A DNA stretch of 64,000 nt from Cordylochernes scorpioides (GCA_030710605.1 CP092880.1:5891223-5955222); one strand, 5' to 3'; shown: positions 41,960 to 52,591, counted from the stretch's first letter. The notes: generated by a model not told the origin, from the sequence alone. A program made the numbers and translations.

Positions 41960-42240
41960 TAAAAAAAAAGATAATATGGATTATATACACTATGTACAAT
42001 GAATATGGCGTCTCTGCCAGCGCTGCAGAGTTTGGTGGAGAATCGCCAGTGGGTCTCCAGCGACACCATGTATTTCGCGATCTACGAAGAATACGTAGAT
42101 CGCGTACTTCACCGCTGAGGAGATGGCGTGGTCCTCGAGACCAACTGGAAAGATCCAGGACTGCAGGTCCGGCCGATGATGGAGAACATCTCTCAGTCTT
42201 ATTAAAGCTTTATGTGTGTGTGTAAATTCGTGAACTATTG
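41960..42240 (+). repeat. Dispersed element with conserved short ORF (M1), copy 1
   Basis: Shares about 190 bp with 44,884-45,015 (minus), 54,424-54,612 (minus) and 63,511-63,775. The common part begins ATATACACTATGTACAATG and reads, in one frame, LPALQSLVENRQWVSS.. FAIYEEYVDRVL. A TGA interrupts this frame after VLHR in this copy. It ends with TCTTATTAAAGCTTTATGTG, similar to the 149-bp 3'-module, so it may be the 5' end of the same retroelement. Confidence 0.55.
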
Positions 42241-42717
42241 TGGTATAGAAGACTGCCTACATCTAATATGCCCCATACTTAGGTTGTAAATACGTTTGGG
42301 GAGATTAGGATGGAGGTCACTTACAATCATATACTGGGCTTGCTTCCACAACGCCGGTGGATCCGTAATGAACATCCAACGCATTGATATAAGTTAAATC
42401 TCAAAGATTAATAGAACAACTCGTTTTTTTGTCATTGACATTTGTTTGCTGTTGACGTATGTCAGGTCTAAGAGGCTGAGTCATTCCCTCTGGCACCTAT
42501 ACGGGGCAGCTAACCAAGTCTTGGAACAACATCTATGGCGACTGTCACGTGGCCCAGTGTAGGGCGGTATTGACGTTCCCTATCTCTATCTAGTGCTATA
42601 GAAACTGGGCTAGTATCCCTGGACACTTCTGCACTGTAACTTTCCTGAAGTGTGAACTTCTTTTGAACAGATTGGTTTGAATGGATTCAGTAATAGAGCT
42701 ATAATCGGGAGAGATAT
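42241..42717. other. No gene seen
   Basis: No long frame or known repeat recognised. Confidence 0.35.
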
Positions 42718-43093
42718 TGTTACATCAATTTTAATACGCCTTACATTTATTCAAAATATTCTATGGTATTTAATATTTATTTAAAACAGAATATTTAGAT
42801 TATCATCATTCCTTTTTATAGTTTCATTCCTTTTGTAATATTTATTGTACATATATTGATTGGTTATGGGAGCGAGAGAGGACCTGGAAGAAGACGGCGG
42901 ATCACGACCTACGAGGATGAATAAATAAACACAATAACGTTGAAAGGTAATTTATTTTTATTTACTTTTATTTATTTACTTTTACTTTTATTTATTTGCT
43001 TTGAATATGGAAACCCGCTCGGGAAACGTGTATAACACCAAGAAGGAAGAAACCAAGGTCGACGACCCTGCAAAGCTGCAACTTGGTGCAACA
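42718..43093 (+). mobile_element. Solo LTR of the Gypsy family at 24,661
   Basis: 376 bp, TGTTACATCAATTTT ... CAACTTGGTGCAACA, flanked by ATAT on both sides (4-bp duplication). It has a polyadenylation-like ATGAATAAATAAAC. The frame METRSGNVYNTKKEETKVDD..KLQLGAT near its 3' end parallels MLETRSGKIQD.. in the 24,661 LTR. Confidence 0.7.
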
Positions 43094-43461
43094 ATATATT
43101 CAACCTCTTTTCTTTTGGAATTCTGTCCTGGGGTTATAAGAGGCTGAGGTCTCTTTAATATACCTATTCCTCGGAAATCCGGAGTTTGAAGGAACCCAGG
43201 TTCTGGTTCCCTATTCCCAGGTCTGTGGTTTGAAGGAACCTTGGATCTTATCTTCCTATTCCTTGGTTCGAAGTTGGAAGAAATTCGGGATCTGATCTTC
43301 CTATCCCCTAGCCATCGTCATCGGCATGTCTGACTGCCCACCACCACCACTATTCATCTATGCACATAAGCAGGATGGGACACAATGAGACCATCTTACT
43401 GCCACTACTTTAACAGAATTACCTAAGGGCCAGTCGAAAGAAAAACACTACGGTATATATG
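43094..43461. other. Short degenerate direct repeats
   Basis: Three variants of GGTTCGAAG..GAAG..GGATCTGATCTTCCTATTCC with about 65-bp spacing (43,180-43,310). No gene. Confidence 0.4.
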
Positions 43462-43790
43462 TACATCCATGGTCAAAACTTAAGGAAACGCTAAGTGTTT
43501 GATGCCTCCCGTCGACTTTTTTTATTAAGGAGACAGAGGTTGTTCACACTTGGTTATCTAGTGTCTTCAATAAAGGTCACTGTAATATCTTTCAGAGTTA
43601 TTGTCTGAATCCCGATATACATGCTAAAAGGTACAACTTCCTTAAGTGTTGTCCATGAGTGTATATTGGTTGTCTCGTGTGTCTTCAATAAAGGTCACTG
43701 TAATATCTTTCAGAGTTATTGTCTGAATCCCGATATATCCCCAATACATGCTAAAAGGTACAACTTCCTTAAGTTTTGTTTATAAAAATG
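43462..43790. mobile_element. MITE (TACAC..AACTTAAGG family) plus an extra unit
   Basis: 43,462-43,663 is bounded by TACATCCATGGTCAAAACTT and the complement of TACACTCATGGACAACACTT. A further 118-bp-type unit follows (43,664-43,785). The internal AATAAAGGTCACTGTAATATC matches the array at 16,900-17,735 in reverse. Confidence 0.75.
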
Positions 43791-43989
43791 TATATATAGT
43801 TTTTCTTTAACAGATGCATAAATAAATGATTCCTGGATTTCGTCACAAACATTCCACAAGAAAAGGCGTGCTTCTAGTTTCATAACACGATATTTATGGT
43901 AATTAAATTACTTTCTCTGTTCCAGAAAAATTGCCCATTGTTCCATTTTTGGTTTTGTAGGTTATCTAAGCGCCTCGTGCGGGTCTTGA

Positions 43990-44303
43990 GGATCAAATGT
44001 TGCAACAACTACTATGAAACTACTGTTACCCCTAAACTACTGCTCTCAATCATTCAAAACATCAAACAAGAATTTATCTCAACAGTAATTCTGACTGGTC
44101 ATGGTTATATTCAGGCAGAATTTGAAAAGGTATTGAAAGAAGACCTAACTTTCCTTCATTGCCAAAACAAAGAGCAAACTGTGAACCACCTCTTCACCTT
44201 ACCAACCTTCCAATACCAAAGATTCCTGACGGCCACCTTCCTAGGGATCACCAACCTAAGTACAGCATCCCTAGAAAATTTCCCAAGAAAGAAATCTGCA
44301 TAG
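43990..44303 (+). pseudogene. LINE ORF2 C-terminal fragment (third family)
   Basis: Open frame ending ..ILTGHGYIQAEFEKVLKEDL and HCQNKEQTVNHLFTLPTFQYQR, which matches the C-terminal zinc-finger region of RNase H-type LINE ORF2 proteins (LTGHGxF ... ExxxHLxxxCPxY). One Cys of the finger appears replaced. The rest of the element is absent. Confidence 0.6.
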
Positions 44304-44335
44304 CGCCTTATTGTAGGAGACTAGGTAGATAATAT

Positions 44336-44612
44336 AAGGTTGTCTGAAAATTTCTTAAACATACTATGAATATGATTAATATATTGCAAGTGTTTACGAA
44401 CTTTTAGGACAACCTTGGTAATATTGGTAACCTTGGTGGTAAAATTATAACAGAATTCTTATAGAAGAATGATTTATTCTCTGATTTTCTATATCAAGTG
44501 TGGCCAATCAGTAGGTGGGCCAAGTTTCAGAATTACAAGGTTGTCTCAAAAGTTCGTAAACATTGTAAAATATAAATCATAATATTTTACGAACTTTTGG
44601 GATAACCTTATA
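44336..44612. mobile_element. Composite MITE pair
   Basis: Foldbacks 44,336-44,430 and 44,541-44,612 share AAGGTTGTCTCAAAAGTTCG ends and flank a 110-bp segment; the unit is the reverse of 8,205-8,405. Confidence 0.7.
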
Positions 44613-44883
44613 GATCTCTGAGTTGTTCCACGCAATGTGCTAGTGCCGATATACACCTGAGTAGGAGGTCTGGCTGCCCACCTCGGATAGTACCATTGGT
44701 GTTGGAAGGTAAGGTAGGTAGTTCCTCACCATCCCGGGCAGGTGGAAAATCCAGGCAGACGTCAATGTAGAATGTCAGCTGGACACGGACACACAGATGG
44801 CTTGTTAATAACGGTACTCGCGTCAATTCTGTCTGTGACAATATTTGGATGACATTTCTCTTTCCCTGTGTCCTCTGGAATCA
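44613..44883. other. Unassigned moderate-GC segment
   Basis: A 77-codon minus-strand frame (44,608-44,841; PPARDGEELPTLPSNTNGT) has coding-like composition but no recognised family or splice context. Confidence 0.3.
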
Positions 44884-45015
44884 TTCATGTAGTTGGATCT
44901 TTCCAGTCTCGAGGGCCACACCATCTCCTCAGTGGTGAAGCTCTATGTTTTCTTCGTAGATGGTGAAATACGTGGTGTCGCTGGAGATCCGCTGGTGATT
45001 CTCCACCAAACTATG
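44884..45015 (-). repeat. M1 element, copy 2, cut by LINE-A
   Basis: Minus-strand copy reading TTTGGTGGAGAATCACCAGC and GAAAACATAGAGC (variant of GAAGAATACGTAG). The LINE-A 3' tail abuts its upstream part at 45,016. Confidence 0.6.
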
Positions 45016-45019
45016 AAGC

Positions 45020-45303
45020 GGTGGTAGAGGTTGTTTTTGTGTCCAATGAAGAGCCTCAGATGTCTCCATACATCTCTATCACAGCAGTCGCAATGTCCTC
45101 TATCTTGGGTGTGTATATTGTATTGTTGTTGTTATCGTGTCCAATGAAGAGCCTCAGATGTCTCCATACATCTCTATCACAGCAGTCGCAATGTCCACTA
45201 TCTTGGGTGTGTAAAGCTGCTTCTCTGGGTCCTGTAAATTTTCTACAAGACTGCAGCCATTGCTGGCAATGAGAATATGTGGGTAGGTGTTAGTTCCACA
45301 CCA
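45020..45303 (-). mobile_element. LINE-A 3' end with two terminal units
   Basis: Minus strand: C-terminal ORF2 region (GTGTGGAACTAACACCTACC, then GCTGCAGTCTTGTAGAAAAT), followed by two units of the duplicated end. A target duplication is not evident. Confidence 0.75.
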
Positions 45304-45499
45304 AAGTTAACTTACTTGGCCTTTATTGAATGGAAAACTGATGCGTCTCCCGTGAATTCCACGTCACAATCTTATGGTTATATACATGTGTAAATCCCCG
45401 TCAAAACACCACATATAAATACGGCAATGTTATTATTACCTAATCTACACCACTAATTCCAACACATGTTAGCTTTTAACACATATTGGGAACATGATA

Positions 45500-46556
45500 A
45501 TGACAATACATCCAGATGGCACAAGAACCTTGCGACTGCTGTGATAGAGATGTATGGAGACATCTGAGGCTCTTCATTGGACACGACAACAACAACAGAA
45601 AATTAACATGGACCCAGAACAGCAGCTTTACACGCCCAAGATAGAGAACATTGCGACTGCTGTGATAGAGATGTACGAAGACATATGATGCTCTTCATTG
45701 GAAACGACAACAACAACATAAAATTAACATTGACCCAGAACAGCAGCTTTACACAATCAAGATAGAGGATATTGCGACTGCTGTGATAGAGATGTACGGA
45801 GACATCTGAGACTCTTCATTGGACATGACAACAACAACAGAAAATTGACATGGACCCAGAAGAGCAGCTTTACACACCCAAGATAGAGAAGATTGTGACT
45901 GCTGTGATAAAGATGTACGGAGACATCTGAGGCTATTCATTGGACACGACAACAACAACATAAAATTGAAATGGACCCAGAGCAGCAGCTTCACACACCC
46001 AAGATAGTGGACATTGCGACTGCTGTGATAAAGATATACGGAGACATCTGAGGCTCTTCATTGGACACGACAACAACAACAGAAAATTGACATGGACCCA
46101 GAACAGCAGCTTTACACACCCAAGATAGAGGATATTGCGACTGCTGTAATAGAGATGTACGGAGACATCTGAGGCTCTTCATTGGACACGACAACAACAA
46201 CAGAAAATTGACATGGACCCAGAGCAGCAGCTTCCCACACCCAAGATAGTGAACATTGCGACTGCTGTGATAGAGATGTACGGAGACATCTGATGCTCTT
46301 CATTGGACACGACAAGAGAAAATTGACATGGACCCAGAGCAGCAGCTTTACACACCCAAGATAGAGGATATTGCGACTGCTGTAATAGAGATGTACGGAG
46401 ACAATTGATGCTCTTCATTAGACACGACAACAAAAACAGAAAATTGACATGGACCCAGAACAGCAGCTTTACACACCCAAGATAGTGGACATTGCGACTG
46501 CTGTGATAGAGATGTACGGAGACATCTGATGTTCTTCATTGGACACGACAACAACA
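45500..46556 (+). mobile_element. LINE-A insertion with about nine tandem 3' units
   Basis: Flanked by GGGAACATGATA (45,488-45,499) and GGGAACAAGATA (46,557-46,568), an 11/12 target duplication. Only about 35 bp of ORF2 upstream sequence is present (ATGACAATACATCCAGATGG), joined directly to a terminal unit. Units are 110-120 bp and preserve the reading MDPEQQLYTPKIEDIATAV.. with a stop at the same place, although individual residues vary. Confidence 0.88.
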
Positions 46557-46861
46557 GGGAACAAGATATAGGCAATATTCCACATAGCTTCCATTCCAAA
46601 CGACCAGTTTCCACCAGACAGCTGCGACCTGACATGTAATCAGCTGCAGATGTAGCGTGGGCGATGCCAATTACGTCAATTATAAATTATAGAATTGGAA
46701 AATAGATAATTGGACTCTAGCTCTCTTATATAGGACATTTCTTTCAACATCTGCTCCCGAGGTAATCTACAATCCTAAGGTGAAATGTTCAAGTGACTCT
46801 GTACTTTCCACAAGACATTTTACAAGTACTGTACATTGTGCTACTTGTAGATGAAGTTCAT
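46557..46861. other. No gene seen
   Basis: No repeat or coding feature recognised. Confidence 0.35.
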
Positions 46862-47555
46862 ATTGCCACGTGGAAAATTAGGAAAGACAAACTTCGGGAT
46901 GAGATAACAATTTTTTTCAGGCAAGAACAAACTATGAGTGATAAACAAAAGATAAGCAAAAGAGAGAAGTGTACAGAGTATAGCAAAATATAAACATACA
47001 AAAACAATAATCTGCTAAAATAATAAATACTTTGTTACATAGCTCCTTCCCTATGGGAGCTGTTGCCCACAGCTAGCAATTATTGTAGTTACTGACATGG
47101 ATCTGACGTGCTTCTACCAAGGATTCCATTAGAGTGTTGGAACTTTGTCCATAGTAGCTTCGCATCTTTTCTCTTGCGGCGTGAAGAGTGGCTTCGGCTT
47201 CGTATCGTCAATAGGGACATCGTCTTCTTGTAGGAAAGTCTTGGCTTTGACACGGCGGTGGAATCCTAGAGCCAGTCTTGGAAAATGTAGATCACAGCAC
47301 CCATGGCTTCGAGGTCTTCTCGGCAATCTTCAGTTTGTCTTCCCTAATTTACCCAGCATCTCCACCAAAATGCCACGTGGAAAATTAGGAAAGACAAACT
47401 TCGGGATGAGATAACAATTTATTTCAGGCAAGAACAAACTATGAGTGATAAACAAAAGATAAGCAAAAGAGGGAAGTGTACAGAGTATAGCAAAATATAA
47501 ACATAAAAAAAAAAAAAACAATAATCTGCTAAAATAATAAATAATTTGTTACAAT
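46862..47555 (+). repeat. Two R5 repeats flanking a 290-bp segment
   Basis: 46,862-47,040 and 47,377-47,555 are direct copies (CACGTGGAAAATTAGGAAAG ... ATTTGTTACA). Between them lies moderate-GC DNA with a 65-codon minus-strand frame (47,129-47,326; FLQEDDVPIDDTKPKPLFTP) of unknown nature. An inverted scrap of R5 (CAGTTTGTCTTCCCTAATTT) sits just before the second copy. The arrangement resembles an LTR pair, but the ends are not TG..CA. Confidence 0.5.
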
Positions 47556-47699
47556 ATGTTTATCAGTCTAGGGCAGCGATTTTCCTATGATGAAGTCCCA
47601 TCCGTACCTCTATGGATTGTCTTGCATGGGTTCAGTGTCTTGCTGAAACATTACGTATGGAAGTCGTGTCGGATTTGCGTCAGTGCGGAAAAGTTCCAT

Positions 47700-47983
47700 A
47701 GCAATTGTTGCAAGAGACATGGGGAAATCAATCAACATCTGGAGCAATTATATGGCTATGTTATCCCAGACACTGTTTATGTTCTATCTATAGTGTAGTA
47801 TAATGGCAACGAATTCCAGAACTCAAGACACCTACTGCTGGAATGCCCACTCTTCTTTACCGCTAGACAACAGACAATAAACAATGTTGTAGATATATAT
47901 CAATTTGTAAATAGCAAAGAGAATTATCATAGGTTTAACTATTTTTGTAAATATATTTATGATTATCTTTCAAACCCCTGAAA
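47700..47983 (+). pseudogene. LINE ORF2 C-terminal fragment (fourth family)
   Basis: Broken frames giving NSRHLLLECPLFFTARQQTI and then YDYLSNP before a stop resemble the terminal zinc-finger (TRHLLLECP) of LINE ORF2. An upstream part (CKRHGEINQHLEQL) may belong to it in another frame. Confidence 0.45.
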
Positions 47984-48131
47984 GGTTCAGGTTCCTAATA
48001 TATATTATTGTTTCTCTTTTTTATTTCGATTACTTTTTCTTATATAATATGTTTATAACGGTTTCTGTTTTAAAAAAATGTAAATTGACGCAATTATCCC
48101 TAGCCGGGATATCGCGTTTTGTGTGTTGAAA

Positions 48132-48226
48132 TGAATAAATTTTAAAATAAAACTACAACCTTTCGCAATAAGTTTCTTTTATTCGATATTTTATGCGAAA
48201 GGTTGTAGTTTTATTTTAAAATTTGT
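48132..48226. repeat. Perfect-arm foldback
   Basis: AAATTTTAAAATAAAACTACAACCTTTCGC-type arms of about 32 bp (48,132-48,163 and 48,193-48,225) face each other around a 29-base loop. Confidence 0.7.
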
Positions 48227-48372
48227 AGCGCAATTTTTTCGTTTACTTCAAATAAATAAATCTATAATGTAGTTGTCCAAATATCAAAACGTGAGTTCGT
48301 ACAGGATTTCAGAATGTGTTTGGGCTTTATTACAAGTAGTTCTGAAAGTATTGAAGCGCAATGGTTAGAATA

Positions 48373-48725
48373 TTCCTCCAACCTTCCATCGTTAGAAAGA
48401 TTCTCTTCGCCCATGTTCCATCTCCTACAGACAAATTCAAACTGCCATAGTCGGATGAACTCTTCAGCTTGTCTCTCATGGATATGCAGATGTCATTCTC
48501 ATGTCATTCAGATGTCATTAAGATGACTTATCAAATGACGCTCTATTTCCTCCAATATTCACCGTCAGAAAGATTCTCTTCGCCCATGTTCCATCTCCTA
48601 CAGACAAATTCAAACTGTCACAGTCGGATGAACTCTTCCGCTTGTCTTTCATGAATACACAGAAGTCATTCTCATGTCATTCAGATGCCATTGAGATGAT
48701 TTATCAAATAATGCTCTATTTCCAA
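48373..48725 (+). repeat. Tandem duplication, about 178-bp unit x2
   Basis: Both units carry AGAAAGATTCTCTTCGCCCA and CCTACAGACAAATTCAAACTG, with internal short ATGTCATT repeats. About 93% identical by eye. Confidence 0.8.
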
Positions 48726-48978
48726 ATTTTAATAGTTCACAATGGGTTTATTCAAAATCATTATAGGAAGATTCGCATAAGCATATATTTGAACAAATTT
48801 TCATCTATAAATGTAAAATAAAACTAATAATTATTCGATACCGAGTGATACTTCCAGGTCTTCAGACCAACAGTAGGTGCACCCCTCTTTACTTCTCCAT
48901 GATGTCTACATGGGACCTAATGGAGATCGTTTAAACGACTTGAGGAATAAGCAACAACAACAATATAATCATTCAATA

Positions 48979-49368
48979 ATGCCGGTCCCAAGCCCAGATG
49001 AAAAAGGAGGAGGGGGAGCAGTAACAAGCTCACTAAAAAACCTGGGCTCAGCTGGCCCGGCTGATAGTACCCTGTAAGGGCTCCAGGGATACAGGATGAG
49101 TAGTGTTTGTACTCCATGTTAGGAGCGGCTGCACATGGTGTCTGTTCCTCATGTCAGAGGCGGCCATTTATTTTAGAGCTAAGTCGGCCTGCCACTGAGT
49201 AGTGCTTCCAGTCTTAATGACAAAGGCAGACACATTCTACTTCACTCAATCATATTGGTACTCATCCATTGATGAGCTCTACTCTTCCCCGGCAGACACC
49301 ATCAATCTCAAGCTTTACAAGCTTGATACCTTAATATGATTGAGTGGAGATAAGAAAGAAGAAGATTT
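48979..49368 (+). mobile_element. SINE-like (GAA)n element, copy 5
   Basis: Starts at GCCGGTCCCAAGCCC, so about 12 bp are missing at the 5' end. It includes the extra GATGAGCTCTAC block of copy 4 and ends GATAAGAAAGAAGAAGA. Confidence 0.8.
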
Positions 49369-49689
49369 GTCTTCTCTCCCACACAACGTTTGCACAACAG
49401 ATATTTCAGTAAACTCTACAGAACCAATCAGTAAGAGGAACAAACTTCGCCTCCTCCTCACGCCCACGATGAACAAGGATCCAAGCCGTCTGGAGGACGG
49501 ATAATCCACACTAAGCCGGGACTAATGTATCGCTCGAGCTGCTGTAGGATTGAGCTAAGCCTAGTACTTAATTGCATATACCTTCCCACAGTTCCAGACA
49601 TAATTGCGACAGCCGAAATCCTGACAGAAAAATCCGACAGCCGTTATCCCGACAGACCAAAATGATGGGATATTTGTATTACATTCTGG

Positions 49690-50500
49690 GTATTGGTTTT
49701 CTAATTTGTCGGGATTTTGGTCTGGTGAGATTTTGGTTTGTCGGGATTTCGCCCCTATAGAAATTTCGGTTTGTCGGGATTTCGACTCTATCGGAATTTT
49801 GGTTTGTCGGGTTTCGATCCGGTCAGAATTTTTGTTTGTGGGGTTTCGATCCTGTCAGAATTTTAGTTTGTCGGGTTTCGATCCTGTCAGAATTTTATTT
49901 GTCGGGTTTCGATCCTGTCAGAATTTTAGTTTCTCGGGTCTCGATCCTGTCAGAATTTTGGTTTGTCGGGTTTCGATCCTGTCAGAAATTTGGTTTGTCG
50001 GGTTTCGATCCTGTCAGAAATTTGGTTTGTCGGGTTTCGATCCTGTCAGAATTTTGGTTTGTCGGGTTTCGATCCTGTCAGAATTTTGGTTTGTCGGGTT
50101 TCGATCCTGTCAGAATTTTGGTTTGTCGGGTTTCGATCCTGTCAGAATTTTGGTTTGTCTGGTTTCGATCCTGTCAGAATTTTGGTTTGTCGGGTTTCGA
50201 TCCTGTCAGAATTTTGGTTTGTCGGGTTTCGATCCTGTCAGAATTTTGGTTTGTCGGGTTAGATCCTGTCAGAATTTTGGTTTGTCGGGTTTCGATCCTG
50301 TCAGAATTTTGGTTTGTCGGGTTTCGATCCTGTCAGAATTTTGGTTTGTCGGGTTTCTATCCTGTCAGAATTTTGGTTTGTCGGGTTTCGATCCGGTCAG
50401 AATTTTATCTTTCGGGATTTCGACCCTGTCGGGAATTTGATCTGTTAGGACTTCGCCCCTATAGGAATTTTGGTTTGTCGGAATTTCGACTCTGTCTGTT
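49690..50500 (+). repeat. 32-bp minisatellite, about 24 copies
   Basis: Unit TTTGTCGGGTTTCGATCCTG + TCAGAATTTTGG. Because 32 is not a multiple of three and the unit lacks stops, all three plus-strand frames stay open, producing apparent ORFs of 244 and 222 codons. At the left border (49,608-49,665) two or three units are inverted (CCCGACAGACCAAAA). Not coding, in my judgement. Confidence 0.92.
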
Positions 50501-50672
50501 TTAAAAGAAATAAGGGATAAAGTTGGTCAATATTTCTGTTATGACCACTCACTCGTGTTAAAATATATTAGGAAGAGGTATTCAGATGCTGTGTAGGGGG
50601 CTCGTTCTTACATAGCTAGATTCCAACAAAGGAGACCCTTGGCTAGCCACAAGAGCAACAAAGACAATCAAG

Positions 50673-50852
50673 ATGTTGGAGCAGGCAGTCATCGCCATAA
50701 TCGTCTTCCTCATGACCGTCATCATCCTCACAGTCGTGTGGATGATCCACAGAATCCTCTCCATGCGCCGGGCCAATCGAAGAAGGAACGAAGATGCTGA
50801 AACAGGCATGACACTGGCCATCGCTGTCCCCACCGAGCTGGCCCTTCAGTAG
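50673..50852 (+). CDS. Candidate 59-aa single-pass membrane microprotein
   Basis: An ATG in good context (ATCAAGATG) opens 59 codons to TAG. The protein begins MLEQAVIAIIVFLMTVIILT: residues 5-25 form one strongly hydrophobic helix, followed by a basic juxtamembrane segment (SMRRANRRRN, residues 30-39) and a short tail ending PTELALQ. This is the classical N-out/C-in or signal-anchor layout of small membrane regulators. The codons are GC-rich, unlike the AT-rich surroundings, and no transposon similarity is seen. The region continues GC-rich to an AATAAA at 52,053, so the 33-bp minisatellite may be its 3' UTR. No homologous family is recognised. It may be the last exon of a longer gene. Confidence 0.4.
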   Translation: MLEQAVIAIIVFLMTVIILTVVWMIHRILSMRRANRRRNEDAETGMTLAIAVPTELALQ

Positions 50853-51059
50853 ACCTTCCAGCATGACGTCCTGCTAGGCCCTCATCCCACTAGGCCCTCC
50901 AGTCACTCCCCAATCACTGCAACCTCCCCCCAGTATCATCCATAATCCTTCGCTGATCCCCCAATACCTCCCGCTAGTCCCCAGAATCTCTCACTACCCC
51001 ACTCCCCCCCAAACGCCCTCCACCCCTGACGACACCCAGAACCTCCCAGGCGCCCTCCT

Positions 51060-52000
51060 ACTTCTCCGGCTTTCCATTAAGCCACCAACCAGACCTCCCG
51101 CTGATCCCTCAGGACCTCTCGCTGGTCCCTGGCCCCTCAGTTAGATCCCCGCTGGCCCCTGCGGACCTCCCAGCCGGACCCCCGCTGGCCCCTGTGGACC
51201 CACCAGCCGGACCCCCGCTGGCCCCTGTGGACCTCCCAACCGGACCCCCGCTGGCCCCTCAGGACCTCCCAGCCGGACCCCCGCTGGCCCCTGTGGACCA
51301 CCCAGCCGGACCCCCGCTGGCCCCTGTGGACCACCCAGCCGGACCCCCTCTGGCCCCTGTGGACCCACCAGCCGGACCCCCGCTGGCCCCTGTGGACCCA
51401 CCAGCCGGACCCCCGCTGGCCCCTGTGGACCCACCAGCCGGACCCCCGCTGGCCCCTGTGGACCCACCAGCCGGACCCCCGCTGGCCCCTGTGGACCCAC
51501 CAGCCGGACCCCCGCTGGCCCCTGTGGACCCACCAGCCGGACCCCCGCTGGCCCCTGTGGACCCACCAGCCGGACCCCCGCTGGCCCCTGTGGACCCACC
51601 AGCCGGACCCCCGCTGGCCCCTGTGGACCCACCAGCCGGACCCCCGCTGGCCCCTGTGGACCCACCAGCCGGACCCCCGCTGGCCCCTGTGGACCCACCA
51701 GCCGGACCCCCTCTGGCCCCTGTGGACCCACCAGCCGGACCCCCGCTGGCCCCTGTGGACCCACCAGCCGGACCCCCGCTGGCCCCTGTGGACCCACCAG
51801 CCGGACCCCCGCTGGCCCCTGTGGACCCACCAGCCGGACCCCCGCTGGCCCCTGCGGACCCCCAGACTCCCGCTGGCCCCTGTGGACCTCCCAGCCGGAC
51901 CCCCGCTGGCCCCTCAGGACCTCCCAGCCGGACCCCCGCTGGCCCCTGTGGACCCCAGTTAGACTCCCGCTGGCCCCTCAGGCCCCCCAGACCCCCGTTA
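51060..52000 (+). repeat. 33-bp GC-rich minisatellite, about 25 copies
   Basis: Unit CCCGCTGGCCCCTGTGGACC + CACCAGCCGGACC, with diverged units on both sides (from about 50,940). Since 33 is divisible by three, every frame on both strands stays open: plus-strand ([11 protein letters not shown])n over 287 codons, minus-strand ([11 protein letters not shown])n and others. The minus frame looks collagen-like but lacks strict Gly-X-Y. Central units are identical, suggesting recent expansion. Confidence 0.93.
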
Positions 52001-52052
52001 GGCACCAGCCTGACCTCCAGTTGCGCACAGGCCCCCAAGATTAAACCCGAGC

Positions 52053-52058
52053 AATAAA
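52053..52058 (+). terminator. Polyadenylation signal after the GC-rich island
   Basis: AATAAA in GAGCAATAAACGCACC, at the exact point where GC-rich sequence gives way to AT-rich DNA. It could end a transcript that includes the 59-aa ORF and the minisatellite. Confidence 0.35.
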
Positions 52059-52321
52059 CGCACCCAGTTTCTCCACTTTAGTAGCATTCATGTGGTAAAT
52101 TGATGATACAAATACATGTAGATAAACGTTTCAAAAATTCAGACACCATCTTAAGGAAAGAATTAGTATAACATATGAAATATATTTTTCAATTGAAAAA
52201 TATGCAGAAAAATTAGGATTCTCTTATGGGCGTAGTTCAATACTTTATCTTTCGTATCGCTATGTGATTTTATTTCACCCTAAGATATAACAAACCCGGG
52301 ATATAGCGAATCTTCCCATAT

Positions 52322-52421
52322 AATTCCGCCTTTGCCAGTACCAAATCCGAATGAAAAAGAAGGGGGAGCAGTAATAAGCTCGCTAAAAAACCTGGGCTCA
52401 GCTGGCCCGGCTGATAGTACC
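52322..52421 (+). mobile_element. SINE-like (GAA)n element, copy 6, cut by Gypsy LTR
   Basis: First 100 bp (ATTCCGCCTTTGCCAG ... CTGATAGTACC). The remainder is displaced or lost where the LTR begins at 52,422. Confidence 0.8.
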
Positions 52422-52591
52422 TGTTATGATTGAACTGACAAGTTGATCCGGCAACACGGCAGACTCGATGAAAAAAAAAACATTCCTATATGTAAATGGG
52501 AATGAGATAAAAAGATATGTTAATAAATTAGGAATTGAGTTCAGTTGCATTAAGCGTGATCAAAGACGCACAAAGAACAACATAAACAACA
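52422..52591 (+). mobile_element. 5' LTR of a Ty3/Gypsy element
   Basis: 170 bp, TGTTATGATTGAACTG ... CATAAACAACA, followed at once by TGGTGGCAGCGG, which fits a tRNA primer-binding site (complement of a 3' CCA). No second LTR is found in the window. Confidence 0.65.

Noticed and set aside
46862-47555. Small LTR retrotransposon with R5 as LTRs
   Set aside because: R5 does not start TG or end CA, occurs singly elsewhere in both orientations, and no primer-binding site or polypurine tract is seen.
49706-50504. Long ORFs of 244 and 222 codons
   Set aside because: All three plus frames are open through a stop-free 32-bp minisatellite; there is no start context, domain or composition change.
51141-51830. 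Collagen-like minus-strand protein ([11 protein letters not shown])n
   Set aside because: The 11-residue period breaks the Gly-X-Y register, and other frames on both strands are open too; it is explained by the 33-bp repeat.
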